Positions 1 through 7,156 of a stretch of 22,093 bases of DNA are shown here, in pieces. The notes below the pieces were generated by a model. That model had not been told where the DNA came from and searched no databases. It saw only the letters and a list, made by a program, of their open reading frames with translations. Source of the stretch: Candidatus Sivonenia alaskensis PMM_0068 (lineage in GTDB: Bacteria > Cyanobacteriota > Cyanobacteriia > Gloeobacterales > PMM-0068); assembly GCA_949127685.1 (NCBI GenBank), contig CASBPW010000156.1, forward strand, positions 1 to 22,093, written 5' to 3'. The position numbers and the translations under genes are program-made. Position 1 is the first letter of the stretch; every line of letters starts with the position of its first letter.

Positions 1-1
1 G

Positions 2-208
2 CGTGGGGGCCGCTACCAATTAGCAAAAATTGCTTTGTACGTCCGCCCTGTAACGGTTGATCTGAAAGACCGCGTAGAGTTGCCAGATAAAAGGTGGGCT
101 ATCGGAGACCTTACCTGTGTCTACAACGCCCGTTCGGAACTGTTGCGCTGTTCGCCTAACCCTGCTGGCCCCTGTGCTGGATGTGGCGAATATCGTGCGC
201 TTGAATAG
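2..208 (+). CDS. DUF6464 family protein, C-terminal part (5' end outside window)
   Basis: An open frame enters from the left edge and runs 68 codons to TAG at 206-208. The visible part contains RWAIGDLTC, then YNARSELLRC, then NPAGPCAGC ending close to the stop. This spacing of cysteines, with an NPxGPCxxC motif near the C-terminus, matches my memory of the DUF6464 family of cyanobacteria. The four cysteines suggest a small metal-binding or disulfide-stabilised fold, but the function is unknown. The start, length and any N-terminal membrane segment cannot be judged. The family name rests on motif recall; the reality of the frame is well supported by its composition. Confidence 0.7.
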   Translation, partial: RGGRYQLAKIALYVRPVTVDLKDRVELPDKRWAIGDLTCVYNARSELLRCSPNPAGPCAGCGEYRALE

Positions 209-263
209 GAGACCCGATATATCGCGTCTGTACGAATATTTAATGCAATAGATCCCTGTCTTC

Positions 264-686
264 CTAACCTTCCAGCCACTCCTTCAACTTCTGAGCTTCT
301 TTCCAGGTCCCTTTGCGGGCGGTTCCCTCGGCCAAATTCCGCATGATTTCATCACCCTGGTCTTTATCCACGGTCAATATCTGCTGGATCAGTTCGACTT
401 GGTCGCGTACGCCTTTTCCACCGCTGTCTAAGAGAGCAAGCACCAAGTTCACTCTAGCTTGGGCATCCGCTGGATTGGCTTTCATCGCTTTGCGTGCGGT
501 GTCCTCCGCTTTTTTGGGCTGGTTTTCCATGAGATAGAGCCAGCTAAGACAGGTCAGGGCTGCTCCATTTTTAGGCTCCCGTTTGATGATTTCTAAAAAA
601 TAGGGCAGCACTTCGGGTAGAGGACGGTTGGCTTCGTAACGCTCTAGCCCTTCTGTGAAGAGATCATTGACTGTTTTCGTATCCAT
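264..686 (-). CDS. Small tetratricopeptide repeat (TPR) protein
   Basis: A 140-aa soluble protein made of TPR-like helical pairs. Two units are visible: LFTEGLERYEANRPLPEVLPYF at the N-terminus and AALTCLSWLYLMENQPKKAE with DAQARVNLVLALLDSG in the middle. TPR proteins are usually scaffolds for protein-protein contacts, and no enzyme motif is present. The frame is open ten codons further upstream (TTG at 716). I chose the ATG at 684-686 because the sequence from MDTKTVNDLF onward resembles what I recall of a conserved cyanobacterial TPR protein, and a GGA lies just upstream. It lies 74 nt downstream of the YkgJ gene on the same strand, so the two may be cotranscribed. The partner is unknown. 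Confidence 0.8.
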   Translation of the reverse strand: MDTKTVNDLFTEGLERYEANRPLPEVLPYFLEIIKREPKNGAALTCLSWLYLMENQPKKAEDTARKAMKANPADAQARVNLVLALLDSGGKGVRDQVELIQQILTVDKDQGDEIMRNLAEGTARKGTWKEAQKLKEWLEG

Positions 687-760
687 AAGGTCCAAAGAAA
701 ATGACAACGGAGGCAAGCATGCAAGCCGTGGACTATTGTACTAGACCTTATTTACTAGAT

Positions 761-1120
761 TTACTTGTTTGCCTGCTTAAACTTATGCATCTCAGGGCTT
801 TCTTCTCCCCACACAGAGCTAATATTTTCTGTACAGCAATGGATGGCCCATGCTGCCAAATTCTCCGCAGGTTCATCGTAAAGTTCTTGGAGCACGGTTG
901 GACTGACTCGACAGAACATCGGGCGCTCTTCATAAATGCTGCAGGTGCGATTTTGGGCATCGTACTGGATGCACCAACCATCTTCCCCAACCAGGCTATA
1001 GTAAAGCTTTAAAAGTTCTTCGGGAAGATATTCTTGGAGAAAAGGGCGCTCTTCCGGGTTGAGATAACAGCAGGCACCGCAACCAGAAACGCACTGCCAA
1101 GATTTTGGTTGGGCTTTCAT
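761..1120 (-). CDS. YkgJ family cysteine cluster protein
   Basis: A 119-aa protein whose N-terminus carries the hallmark C-x3-C-x2-CC cluster (WQCVSGCGACC, residues about 9-17). Further cysteines follow at WCIQYD, RTCSIYEERPMFCR and HCC. This is the pattern of the YkgJ/CxxCxxCC family (Pfam PF03692), thought to bind zinc or iron, with no firmly known reaction. The length is normal for the compact cyanobacterial members. It starts at the ATG at 1118-1120, 35 nt downstream of a 54-aa small ORF and upstream of the TPR gene, all on the minus strand. No strong ribosome-binding site is visible. Confidence 0.88.
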   Translation of the reverse strand: MKAQPKSWQCVSGCGACCYLNPEERPFLQEYLPEELLKLYYSLVGEDGWCIQYDAQNRTCSIYEERPMFCRVSPTVLQELYDEPAENLAAWAIHCCTENISSVWGEESPEMHKFKQANK

Positions 1121-1155
1121 AGTAAAAGCCTACTCCAAGCACACTGGTTTGCGGA

Positions 1156-1320
1156 TTATTTCTGAACGGATGCTACGGTCACGGGCTTGCCTTGAACTTG
1201 AGCAGGCAAAGAGAGACCACCAAAAAAGTATTGCTTAAGCTCTGCTACGTTGATCTTGTCCATGGGTCGCATCTCAATAAGTTTTGTTTCGTTAATAACA
1301 GGATAGACAACTTTCTTCAT
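1156..1320 (-). CDS. Small hypothetical protein, 54 aa
   Basis: An uninterrupted ATG-to-TAA frame, divergent from thiL and just upstream of YkgJ. The product begins MKKVVYPVINETKLIEMRP and ends with a segment reading SLPAQVQGKPVTVASVQK. It has no cysteine, no membrane segment and no signal peptide. The composition is protein-like, with a charged N-terminal half and an aromatic YFFGG in the middle. I do not recognise it. There is no clear Shine-Dalgarno sequence before the ATG, but the upstream 50 nt are very AT-rich and promoter-like. It could head a YkgJ-TPR operon, or be a decayed gene fragment. Confidence 0.5.
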   Translation of the reverse strand: MKKVVYPVINETKLIEMRPMDKINVAELKQYFFGGLSLPAQVQGKPVTVASVQK

Positions 1321-1374
1321 GTATTCAATACATTTGTTAATATTTATTCAAACTTATTTATATTTTGAGTATTT
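1321..1374. promoter_or_regulatory. AT-rich divergent promoter region
   Basis: This 54-bp gap between the small ORF (minus) and the thiL frame (plus) is strikingly richer in A and T than its surroundings. It contains a short perfect palindrome, GTATTCAATAC, next to the small-ORF start, and several TATTTAT/TATATT-like hexamers usable as -10 elements in either direction. No assignable -35 box stands out. I read it as the shared promoter region of the two divergent units. Confidence 0.4.
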
Positions 1375-1413
1375 ATGCTTAGTGAGCACCAAGTTGTGTG
1401 TCCTATACATCCC

Positions 1414-2376
1414 ATGACTAAACGCCTTCTCAGAGACCTAGGAGAACAAGGATTACTCCAGGAACTCCAACCTTTTTTCGCACCTGAGAGTGCCACGATA
1501 CCTGTGTCCGTTGGGGACGATGCTGCCGTTGTCTGCTTCGATGGAGACCTGGTGATTACTAAAGACCTCTTGGTGGATGGTGTGCATTTTAGTGACCAGA
1601 CTACGGAAGCAGAGGCGGTGGGCTGGCGAGCGGGCGCTGCTAACCTATCGGATCTGGCGGCGATGGGGGCTTCTCCCGTAGGGCTTCTGGTTGGTCTCGC
1701 TTTACCGGGAGATACTCCCCTGGATTGGATTCTTGGGGTTTATCGGGGCCTTGCCCATTTTGGGGTGCCTATCCTCGGCGGTGATACGGTTCGTTCCTCA
1801 CAGCGTGTGCTTTCGATTACGGCTTTAGGGAAAATTCAGGGACCTGCGATTCGACGGAATCAAGCTTGTGTGGCAGATAAACTGCTGCTAACCGGGCCAA
1901 TGGGTAGTGCTCGTGCCGGCCTCGAACTTTTACTGTATTCAGAACAAGGGGAGCAACTCTCTCAAGAGGATCGTCAAGTCCTGATCCGGGCCCATCAAAG
2001 ACCGACCCCGAGGCTAGATATCCCCAACCTATTGTTTGCACAAACTCGCCGCATTGGCGGTATGGATACTAGTGATGGCCTCGCCGATGCGGTGCTTCAA
2101 ATATGCCGAGCCAGCGGGGTGGGTGCCCTGATTGAGCACCAACGCGTGCCGATCTTGCCTGCCGTTCGCACGTTGGCCGGTGATCGGGCGCTCGATTGGG
2201 CGTACTACGGAGGAGAAGACTTTGAGTTGCTCTTATCCGTAGATCCTAAAGTTGCAGAAAAACTCCTGACATTACATCAGGATTTCACCGCGATTGGAAC
2301 CGTTACCGCCAGTCCAGAAGTTTCGGATGACCTTGGCGTACTGCTTTCGCTGGAGCGGAGCTTTCAGCATTTTTAA
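1414..2376 (+). CDS. thiL: Thiamine-monophosphate kinase
   Basis: ThiL uses ATP to phosphorylate thiamine monophosphate to thiamine diphosphate, the last step of the cofactor pathway, in the cytosol. Numbering from the ATG at 1414 (320 aa), the motifs are VGDDAAVV (33-40), the T-K-D-L-L-V-D-G-V-H-F segment (49-59) and GWRAGAANLSDLAAMGASP (70-88). GGDTVRSS (122-129), GMDTSDGLADA (216-225) and GGEDFELLL (266-274) follow. Together they are the Mg-ATP and substrate-binding elements of the AIR synthase-like fold. The frame is also open from an ATG at 1375. I preferred 1414 because homology as I recall it begins around the D-x-GEQGLL segment (residues 8-15) and the extra 13 residues look non-conserved. 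Neither ATG has a good ribosome-binding site. Confidence 0.93.
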   Translation: MTKRLLRDLGEQGLLQELQPFFAPESATIPVSVGDDAAVVCFDGDLVITKDLLVDGVHFSDQTTEAEAVGWRAGAANLSDLAAMGASPVGLLVGLALPGDTPLDWILGVYRGLAHFGVPILGGDTVRSSQRVLSITALGKIQGPAIRRNQACVADKLLLTGPMGSARAGLELLLYSEQGEQLSQEDRQVLIRAHQRPTPRLDIPNLLFAQTRRIGGMDTSDGLADAVLQICRASGVGALIEHQRVPILPAVRTLAGDRALDWAYYGGEDFELLLSVDPKVAEKLLTLHQDFTAIGTVTASPEVSDDLGVLLSLERSFQHF

Positions 2377-2451
2377 GGGTTTGATTTTTTAAAAAGTGCT
2401 TTGCAAGCTCGGCGGCCTGCTTCGCGTTCTTGGCTCCTTTCTTTGTAACGT

Positions 2452-2787
2452 CTACCTGCCGCCGACGCCAAGTACCTTAAAGAAGGCCCGGAACTGCTGC
2501 GATGGTGGTTCTTCCGGTGAGAACAGCATAAAGTTCGGCAATACAGTGTCTGGGGTACCGACTATCGAAGTGTGGGCTACCAATAAGCCATCGATGTTCT
2601 CAATTACTGCTGTAGGGATGGAGTCTCCGTGAATAGCGACCAGAAGAATGATTTTATCTCCTCTGAGTTCTATGTTGAGCACTTCACTGTTCTCGATACC
2701 GTACCCCGCTAGAAGCTCTTTAAGTCACTCCGGACTGATCTCAGGTAATTGAGCCTTATCAAGTTCAATAGTTTCCTCAAGACCAAT
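2452..2787 (-). pseudogene. Broken hypothetical gene (single in-frame TGA)
   Basis: On the minus strand a protein-like frame runs to TAG at 2452-2454. Its ATG-initiated open part is 76 codons (from 2682). The same frame extends upstream in good protein-like sequence (...LKELLAGYGIENSEV), is cut by one TGA at 2725-2727, and continues beyond it as EETIELDKAQLPEISPE up to about 2787. Without the TGA there would be about 111 codons. A TGG to TGA change would explain the break (ISPE-W-LKELL). I do not recognise the family. The middle reads as alternating hydrophobic strands (RGDKIILLVAIHGD, GLLVAHTSIVG). No normal start codon is visible before the TGA; an ATT at 2785-2787 preceded by AAGG is the only candidate. 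It may be a truncated small gene from 2682 or a decaying remnant. Confidence 0.5.
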
Positions 2788-2829
2788 TTACCTTATCAAA
2801 AAACACAACGCAGACAATGTGTCTTACAG

Positions 2830-3333
2830 TTAGAGCTTAGTATTCCGTTCTGACAGATAAGGGCCAGATTTCCCGCCTACTTTGCTCAGCAATTGAATCC
2901 CTTCAATCACTAAGTCTTTTTGAATGCCTTTCACCATGTCATACAGGGTCAGACAAGCTACGGAAACCGCAGTCAAGGCTTCCATTTCTACTCCTGTTTG
3001 ACCTAGAACTTTTACCTGGGCTTGGACGCGGATGCCAGGGAATCCAACTTGAGGTTCTAGTTCAACTTTGACCAACGTAATCGCGAGGGGGTGGCAGAGC
3101 GGAATCAGCTCATGAGTTTTCTTCGCGGCCATAATCCCAGCAATGCGAGCGGTCGCCATGACATCTCCCTTGGGCGTATTGCCTGCAATCACCTGCTGGA
3201 GAGTTTCTGAGGACATGCGCACATAGCCTTCTGCGACCGCTATCCGTGTGCTTGCTGTTTTGTCCCCCACATCAACCATATGGGCTTCGCCTGCTGGGGT
3301 GAGATGGCTCAGGTTCGATGTTGATTCGGTCAT
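2830..3333 (-). CDS. moaC: Cyclic pyranopterin monophosphate synthase MoaC
   Basis: MoaC converts the MoaA product (3',8-cyclo-GTP) to cyclic pyranopterin monophosphate in molybdenum cofactor synthesis. At 167 aa it has the usual length. Visible landmarks are MVDVGDK (19-25), the KGDVMATARIAGIMAAKKT segment starting at 55, LIPLCHPL (76-83), and TGVEMEALTAVSVACLTLYDM (113-133) followed by K135. The lysine of KGDV, the Cys-His of LCHP, the two glutamates of GVEMEA and the DMVK Asp-Lys pair correspond to the active-site residues known from E. coli MoaC. A C-terminal KVGGKSG is also typical. It is divergent from pdxJ across 92 bp. No other moa gene is in the window, so it is not part of a local moa operon. 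Confidence 0.95.
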   Translation of the reverse strand: MTESTSNLSHLTPAGEAHMVDVGDKTASTRIAVAEGYVRMSSETLQQVIAGNTPKGDVMATARIAGIMAAKKTHELIPLCHPLAITLVKVELEPQVGFPGIRVQAQVKVLGQTGVEMEALTAVSVACLTLYDMVKGIQKDLVIEGIQLLSKVGGKSGPYLSERNTKL

Positions 3334-3425
3334 AGAAAAAACGTTTAAACTCCACGGAGGAATCCTTGCATTCTAAGGACTCTTGAGACAGTAGGATCAC
3401 AAAAGAAGCATTCCGTGAAGAATCC

Positions 3426-4151
3426 GTGGCTCTTTCTCTTGGCGTTAACCTAGATCATATTGCAACAGTTCGGCAGGCCCGACGGACCGTAGAGCCTGAC
3501 CCTGTCCAGGCCGTTATTTTGGCCGAACTGGCTGGGGCTGATGGAATTACCGCCCATTTACGAGAAGACCGTCGTCATATGCAGGACCGGGATATTCTCT
3601 TACTCAAACAAACGGTGCGTACCCACTTCAATTTGGAAATGGCGGTCACGGAGCCGATGGTGGCCCTTGCCCTAGAGGTCAAGCCTGACTATGTGACCCT
3701 AGTACCAGAAAATCGCCAAGAAGTGACCACAGAGGGAGGTTTAGATGTGGCTGGACAATTTGAGCGCGTAGAAAAGGCGGTTTCTACGTTGCAGGGAGCG
3801 GGCATTCCTGTGAGTTTATTTATCGATCCGGACCAAAAACAAATCATGGCTTCGGCGAGGATGAGTGCTCGATTTATCGAACTTCACACCGGAACTTACG
3901 CTGAGGCCAAGACTGAAGGGGACCGCAACAAGCAGCTCTACTTATTGGAAGCAGCCACGGAAGAAGCGCTGAAGAGAGAAATCCGGGTCAATGCTGGACA
4001 TGGGCTTAACTACTGGAATGTCTATGCTGTAGCCCAAATTCCTGGTATGGAAGAGTTGAATATTGGTCATTCGATTATTGCTCGGGCGGTCTATGTCGGC
4101 CTAGAACGAGCAGTGCGGGAAATGAAACAGGCTATGTACGGACAGGTATGA
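3426..4151 (+). CDS. pdxJ: Pyridoxine 5'-phosphate synthase PdxJ
   Basis: PdxJ condenses 1-deoxyxylulose 5-phosphate with 3-amino-2-oxopropyl phosphate (the PdxA product) to form pyridoxine 5'-phosphate in de novo vitamin B6 synthesis. It is a TIM barrel of 241 aa, the family norm. Visible signatures are GVNLDHIATVRQARR (6-20), AHLREDRRHMQDRD (43-56), LEMAVT (70-75), YVTLVPE (89-95), TEGGLD (102-107), NAGHGLNYWN with the catalytic-site histidine at 192, and ELNIGHSIIARA near the end. The start is a GTG at 3426; no earlier in-frame start fits and the homologous N-terminus begins there. The upstream GAAG is a weak ribosome-binding site. The stop is 28 bp from the stop of the convergent MFS gene. 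Confidence 0.96.
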   Translation: MALSLGVNLDHIATVRQARRTVEPDPVQAVILAELAGADGITAHLREDRRHMQDRDILLLKQTVRTHFNLEMAVTEPMVALALEVKPDYVTLVPENRQEVTTEGGLDVAGQFERVEKAVSTLQGAGIPVSLFIDPDQKQIMASARMSARFIELHTGTYAEAKTEGDRNKQLYLLEAATEEALKREIRVNAGHGLNYWNVYAVAQIPGMEELNIGHSIIARAVYVGLERAVREMKQAMYGQV

Positions 4152-4156
4152 ACAGG

Positions 4157-4183
4157 TTAGAGTTCGATACTCAAACACTCTAA
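4157..4183. terminator. Possible bidirectional stem-loop between convergent genes
   Basis: A perfect 7-bp inverted repeat, TTAGAGT at 4157-4163 and ACTCTAA at 4177-4183, lies between the stops of pdxJ and the MFS gene and overlaps the MFS stop codon. There is no T-run on either side, so it does not meet the full definition of an intrinsic terminator. The position between two convergent stops is the main argument. Confidence 0.35.
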
Positions 4184-5433
4184 TCCGGTACTAAAGACCC
4201 TAATTTTCGGATTTCGGGCCAGATGAGAGCTACCGTCACAACTACGGCAATGGTTCCGATCCCACCGCCGACTACCGCGAGTACAGGCCCGAATAAGCTG
4301 GCCGCTAAACCTGATTCAAAGCCACCCAATTCATTGGATGAACTGATAAACATGCCATTAACGGCGGACACGCGACCGCGCATCTCATCTGGAGTTCGCA
4401 GTTGGACTAAGGTTTGGCGGACCACGACACTGATGCTGTCCAAAGCGCCAATGCACACCAACATGAAGAGTGAAAGCCAGAAAGAATGAGAAAGTCCGAA
4501 GCCAATCGTGGCCGCTCCAAATCCTCCAACAGCCCAAAGCAAAGTTTTACCAGCTTGATTCATAGTGGGCAGATGAGTGATCGCTAAAGCCATCATGAAC
4601 GCGCCGATTGCGGGCGCTGCGCGGAGCCAACCTAAACCATCGGGACCGACTTGAAGAATATCCTTAGCAAAAATGGGGAGAAGGGTAGTTGCGCCTCCTA
4701 AAAGTACCGCAAACAAATCTAAAGTAAGGGCCGCCAGGATAATTTTGGTCTGCCAAACAAAACGGAAACCCGCTACCAGAGATTTAAAGGTAACAGGCTC
4801 TGCCGAACGTTCTGTTTGTCGGCCTCTGACGAAAAATAGGCATCCGAAAAAGACCAGGGCACAGAAGGCACAGAAGGCATAGACCGAGGTAGCACTCTTT
4901 TGCAGGGCAATGAGTAATCCTGCCAAAGCTGGTCCTAACATCGCCGCCAACTGAAATCCACTGCTATTCCAGGTCACGGCATTACTGAAGACCTCTTTGG
5001 GGACTATTTGTGGGAGTAAAGCGGCTCTTGCTGGGTTATTGAAGGCTCGGGCTATGCCAATGGCAAACAGGCAAAGATATATCAGAATGACTAACCCATG
5101 CTGATAAGAAATCACGGCCAATCCAACCGAGCAGAGGGCTAGGATCCCTTGGGTTATCATTACAATTGTTCTGCGGTCAAACTGGTCAGCCATGTGCCCA
5201 GCGGGTAAGGCTAGAAAAATAACGGGCAATACTTGGACAAGACCAACGAGGCCCAAGGATAGGGCAGACTGAGTCCGCTCGTATAGTTCCCAGCCAATCG
5301 CTACACTCAGCATTTGCTGGCCCATGATCGATGCCCAATTGCCAAGCGCAAATAGGCGATAGTCCCGAAAGCGCAGCGCCGCATAGGGGTCAGGGAGAGA
5401 TTGAGTGATCGGGGAGGGATTTTTTAGGCGCAT
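4180..5433 (-). CDS. MFS transporter (MFS_3 / EntS-like exporter family)
   Basis: A 417-aa polytopic inner-membrane protein with about 12 hydrophobic segments, typical of major facilitator exporters. After a short cytosolic N-terminus it has the FRDYRLFALGNWASIMGQQM opening that I associate with the MFS_3 (enterobactin exporter-like) group. The MFS loop motif follows helix 2 as AGHMADQFDRR (about 78-88). A second loop, RTPDEMRGRVSAVNGM, occurs after helix 10 and is also characteristic. The substrate cannot be told; the group exports siderophores, macrolides and other small molecules. The first ATG of the frame is used. Upstream, a 214-bp gap leads into the IS1-family insertion, beyond which a MarR regulator is encoded on the same strand. 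Confidence 0.9.
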   Translation of the reverse strand: MRLKNPSPITQSLPDPYAALRFRDYRLFALGNWASIMGQQMLSVAIGWELYERTQSALSLGLVGLVQVLPVIFLALPAGHMADQFDRRTIVMITQGILALCSVGLAVISYQHGLVILIYLCLFAIGIARAFNNPARAALLPQIVPKEVFSNAVTWNSSGFQLAAMLGPALAGLLIALQKSATSVYAFCAFCALVFFGCLFFVRGRQTERSAEPVTFKSLVAGFRFVWQTKIILAALTLDLFAVLLGGATTLLPIFAKDILQVGPDGLGWLRAAPAIGAFMMALAITHLPTMNQAGKTLLWAVGGFGAATIGFGLSHSFWLSLFMLVCIGALDSISVVVRQTLVQLRTPDEMRGRVSAVNGMFISSSNELGGFESGLAASLFGPVLAVVGGGIGTIAVVVTVALIWPEIRKLGSLVPD

Positions 5434-5575
5434 TGCCTGCTGATTCTAGTGAACAACGGAAGCTCTCTCTGTGCGGTTCGTCGGTCTGCTTGCCTGGACG
5501 GGTAAAAAGACTGCGCCTACCCCCAGCTTACTGCGTTAGAGAGGCGCAGGCTTGTCCTGATTGGGTTGTTCATTT

Positions 5576-5602
5576 GCTCTAGCAGCTTTTTAGAGCGTTT
5601 TT
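5576..5602 (+). terminator. Weak stem-loop followed by T-run
   Basis: GCTCTA (5576-5581) and TAGAGC (5591-5596) can pair across a 9-nt loop and are followed by GTTTTT. It resembles a weak intrinsic terminator on the plus strand, but no plus-strand gene ends nearby. It may be a leftover of a gene lost from the region, or a chance occurrence. Confidence 0.2.
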
Positions 5603-5647
5603 CCATAGTCATGTTATTTAGAAAGTTTCTTGCTATCCTGCCTATGG

Positions 5648-5673
5648 GGCACTGGTTCCGTCACATGGGAAAG
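5648..5673. repeat. IS terminal inverted repeat, transposase-distal end
   Basis: This 26-bp sequence, beginning GGCACTGGTTCCG, pairs with the complement of 6770-6795 with three mismatches. It lies 23 bp beyond the transposase stop and defines the left border of the insertion sequence. Confidence 0.9.
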
Positions 5674-5696
5674 CTACAAGCATTGTCTACAATGAG

Positions 5697-6704
5697 TTAG
5701 ATCGCATATCGCATCGTTAGTAATTGCGACCAAAATAACCCAGTCTCCAAAATTCCTAGCTTTACAGCAGGAACAACTTTAGTGGTGAAATGAATTCGAA
5801 CAAAGTTGTGAACCAACCAAAACACATCGAGTGTTCTTTGTAGGTTTCCTCTCGATTTGGCATAGGTGTTAGTTTTGCGCCGAAAGGCGGCATTGCGTCG
5901 CCTCATAGAGGCATTAAAAGCTTCAAGATGATTGGCATGGATCTCTTGCTGCGTTACCTGATGAACCGTTTGAGGATGTTCAGGGACAGGAGCTTGATAC
6001 TTTTGGCGTTGACGCCCCGGTCGCTTTTTGGAGCCTTTGTTTTTAAGTCGGACCCTGACGCCTTTGGGCAGTCGCTTGAGAGGACGTCCCGGTTTGCCAT
6101 TGCGAATGACTTCATGGCAAATTTCAAACAGCAAGTTGCCATAGCGACGTTCTCCATCGGTGAACAGACTCAAACTGTCCGTTTGCTCAATCACTTGGGC
6201 CAAGCAGGCTAACGCCTGGTTAAACAGTTGCTGGTCTTTGCGCCCACAGTGCAATTCCCAGAGGAATCGGCTTCCTCGCTCCATAAGAACAATGGTCCAT
6301 CCTTGAGAATCTGAGGGAGGTTTGTTTTTATCAACCTTGGTGTAAAGCTCATCCCCTTCTATTTCCTGGTGAATAAACTGATGAAGCAAAGAATAGAGCA
6401 TCAGGATTGGCTTGAGGCCACCTAAGCGCCTCTCCCAATCGATAACGCTTTTCTTCGATACGTTATGAGCGCGGGACGTGGCGTTTAGACTCATCCCTTC
6501 GCTTCTTGCTTTGAGAATCGTGATAATCCGACTCAACGGGGTAGTCAGTCCTGAGATTGGGGTTGCAAAGGTTTCACTGAAATAGCTATCGCATTCAAGG
6601 CAATGGTAGATAGTTCGATCACCGTAAGCCTGTGTTTTATAACGGGTGTGGGGGCGAATCTCATTGTTGCCACAGCAAGGACACGGATGTGAGAAAAGAT
6701 CCAT
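5697..6704 (-). CDS. IS1-family transposase
   Basis: A 335-aa single-frame DDE transposase. The N-terminus has a zinc-ribbon pattern (CPCC at 8-11 and CLEC at 35-38) for DNA binding. A helix-turn-helix-like segment follows (MSLNATSRAHNVSKKSVIDWER, about 71-92). The catalytic core shows EGDELYTKV (acidic residue D118), LFTDGERRYG (D183) and NHLEAFNASMRRRN (probable E261). The FRRKTNTYAKS tail of the core matches the R-K-T-x-x-x-S-K-S element of IS1 transposases. The frame is intact, with all probable catalytic residues present, so the element could still be active. A Lys/Arg-rich insert (about 203-236) lies between the second Asp and the Glu. It starts at the ATG 65 bp inside the terminal repeat and no frameshift signal is needed. 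Confidence 0.88.
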   Translation of the reverse strand: MDLFSHPCPCCGNNEIRPHTRYKTQAYGDRTIYHCLECDSYFSETFATPISGLTTPLSRIITILKARSEGMSLNATSRAHNVSKKSVIDWERRLGGLKPILMLYSLLHQFIHQEIEGDELYTKVDKNKPPSDSQGWTIVLMERGSRFLWELHCGRKDQQLFNQALACLAQVIEQTDSLSLFTDGERRYGNLLFEICHEVIRNGKPGRPLKRLPKGVRVRLKNKGSKKRPGRQRQKYQAPVPEHPQTVHQVTQQEIHANHLEAFNASMRRRNAAFRRKTNTYAKSRGNLQRTLDVFWLVHNFVRIHFTTKVVPAVKLGILETGLFWSQLLTMRYAI

Positions 6705-6769
6705 AACGCAACTGAATTTAGATTGTTGTAACTCCTGATCGCTCTAAATTATATGCAGTAAAGGTTTTT

Positions 6770-6795
6770 CTGTCCCATGCGGCGGAACCAGTGCC
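6770..6795. repeat. IS terminal inverted repeat, transposase-proximal end
   Basis: The complement of this 26-bp segment matches 5648-5673 at 23 positions. It lies upstream of the transposase start and would overlap or adjoin the transposase promoter. Confidence 0.9.
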
Positions 6796-7156
6796 GCAAA
6801 CTGTAGATTTCAGAAATCGGTTTTCAATCCAGCACTCCCAAATTCAAACGGCAACATAGAAGACAAATGCTATGACGATAATATGCAATCTTTAAACCTA
6901 AGCCGAATCTCTGATATTTTATCCCTTGATTGAACGAATCCCAACATCTCGGAGAGTCAATATCCTGCAACTAAACTTGATCAATCACTGGACAAAGCGT
7001 TACATTGGCTCCGAGCATTAGGGGTGTAACCCTTTGCTAGTAAGCATTTTACGCCTTTCGCATCGTTAGATACATTCTGAATTTAGAATTGCTGCACTTA
7101 CGACCACGCAATCTTGGGGTGCCTGCTGTTCCTCTTTTTCCTAATTACCCTGTAGC
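6796..7156. other. Non-coding spacer between IS and marR (361 bp)
   Basis: I see no convincing gene here on either strand: every frame is short, and none starts with a ribosome-binding site or has protein-like composition. An imperfect AT-rich dyad, TTCTGAATTTAGAA, occurs around 7076-7090. The segment may be the right-hand part of the intergenic region into which the IS inserted, or decayed sequence. Confidence 0.5.

Larger units (their letters stand above)
5648..6795 (-). mobile_element. Complete IS1-family insertion sequence, 1148 bp
   Basis: The transposase gene is bracketed by 26-bp imperfect terminal inverted repeats. The left end is 5648-5673, beginning GGCACTGGTTCCGTCACATG. The right end is 6770-6795, whose complement begins GGCACTGGTTCCGCCGCATG. 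They match at 23 of 26 positions, the first 13 being identical. The element is 1148 bp with a single full-length transposase, longer than the two-frame IS1 of enterobacteria, and resembles the single-ORF subgroup of the family. I could not find a target-site duplication: the 8 bp outside each end (GCCTATGG and GCAAACTG) do not match. It lies between the MFS gene and the MarR gene. Confidence 0.9.

Noticed and set aside
2725..2727. TGA as a selenocysteine codon
   Set aside because: No hairpin of the expected type was recognised after the TGA and no selenoprotein motif is present. A nonsense change of TGG is simpler.
5511..5549. CTGCGCCT/AGGCGCAG inverted repeat upstream of the MFS gene
   Set aside because: An 8-bp stem with a loop of over 20 nt and no promoter alignment. 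It could be an operator, but nothing supports it beyond the repeat itself.
5928..6212. Plus-strand frame inside the transposase gene
   Set aside because: It is antisense to an intact DDE transposase with all motifs. It has no independent evidence.
5640..6803. Target-site duplication flanking the IS
   Set aside because: The 8 bp on each side (GCCTATGG and GCAAACTG) do not match, and neither do shifted comparisons of 5-9 bp.
5709..7069. 12-bp direct repeat TCGCATCGTTAG inside and to the right of the IS
   Set aside because: Several matching 12-mers are expected by chance in 22 kb, and its position does not match the IS borders.
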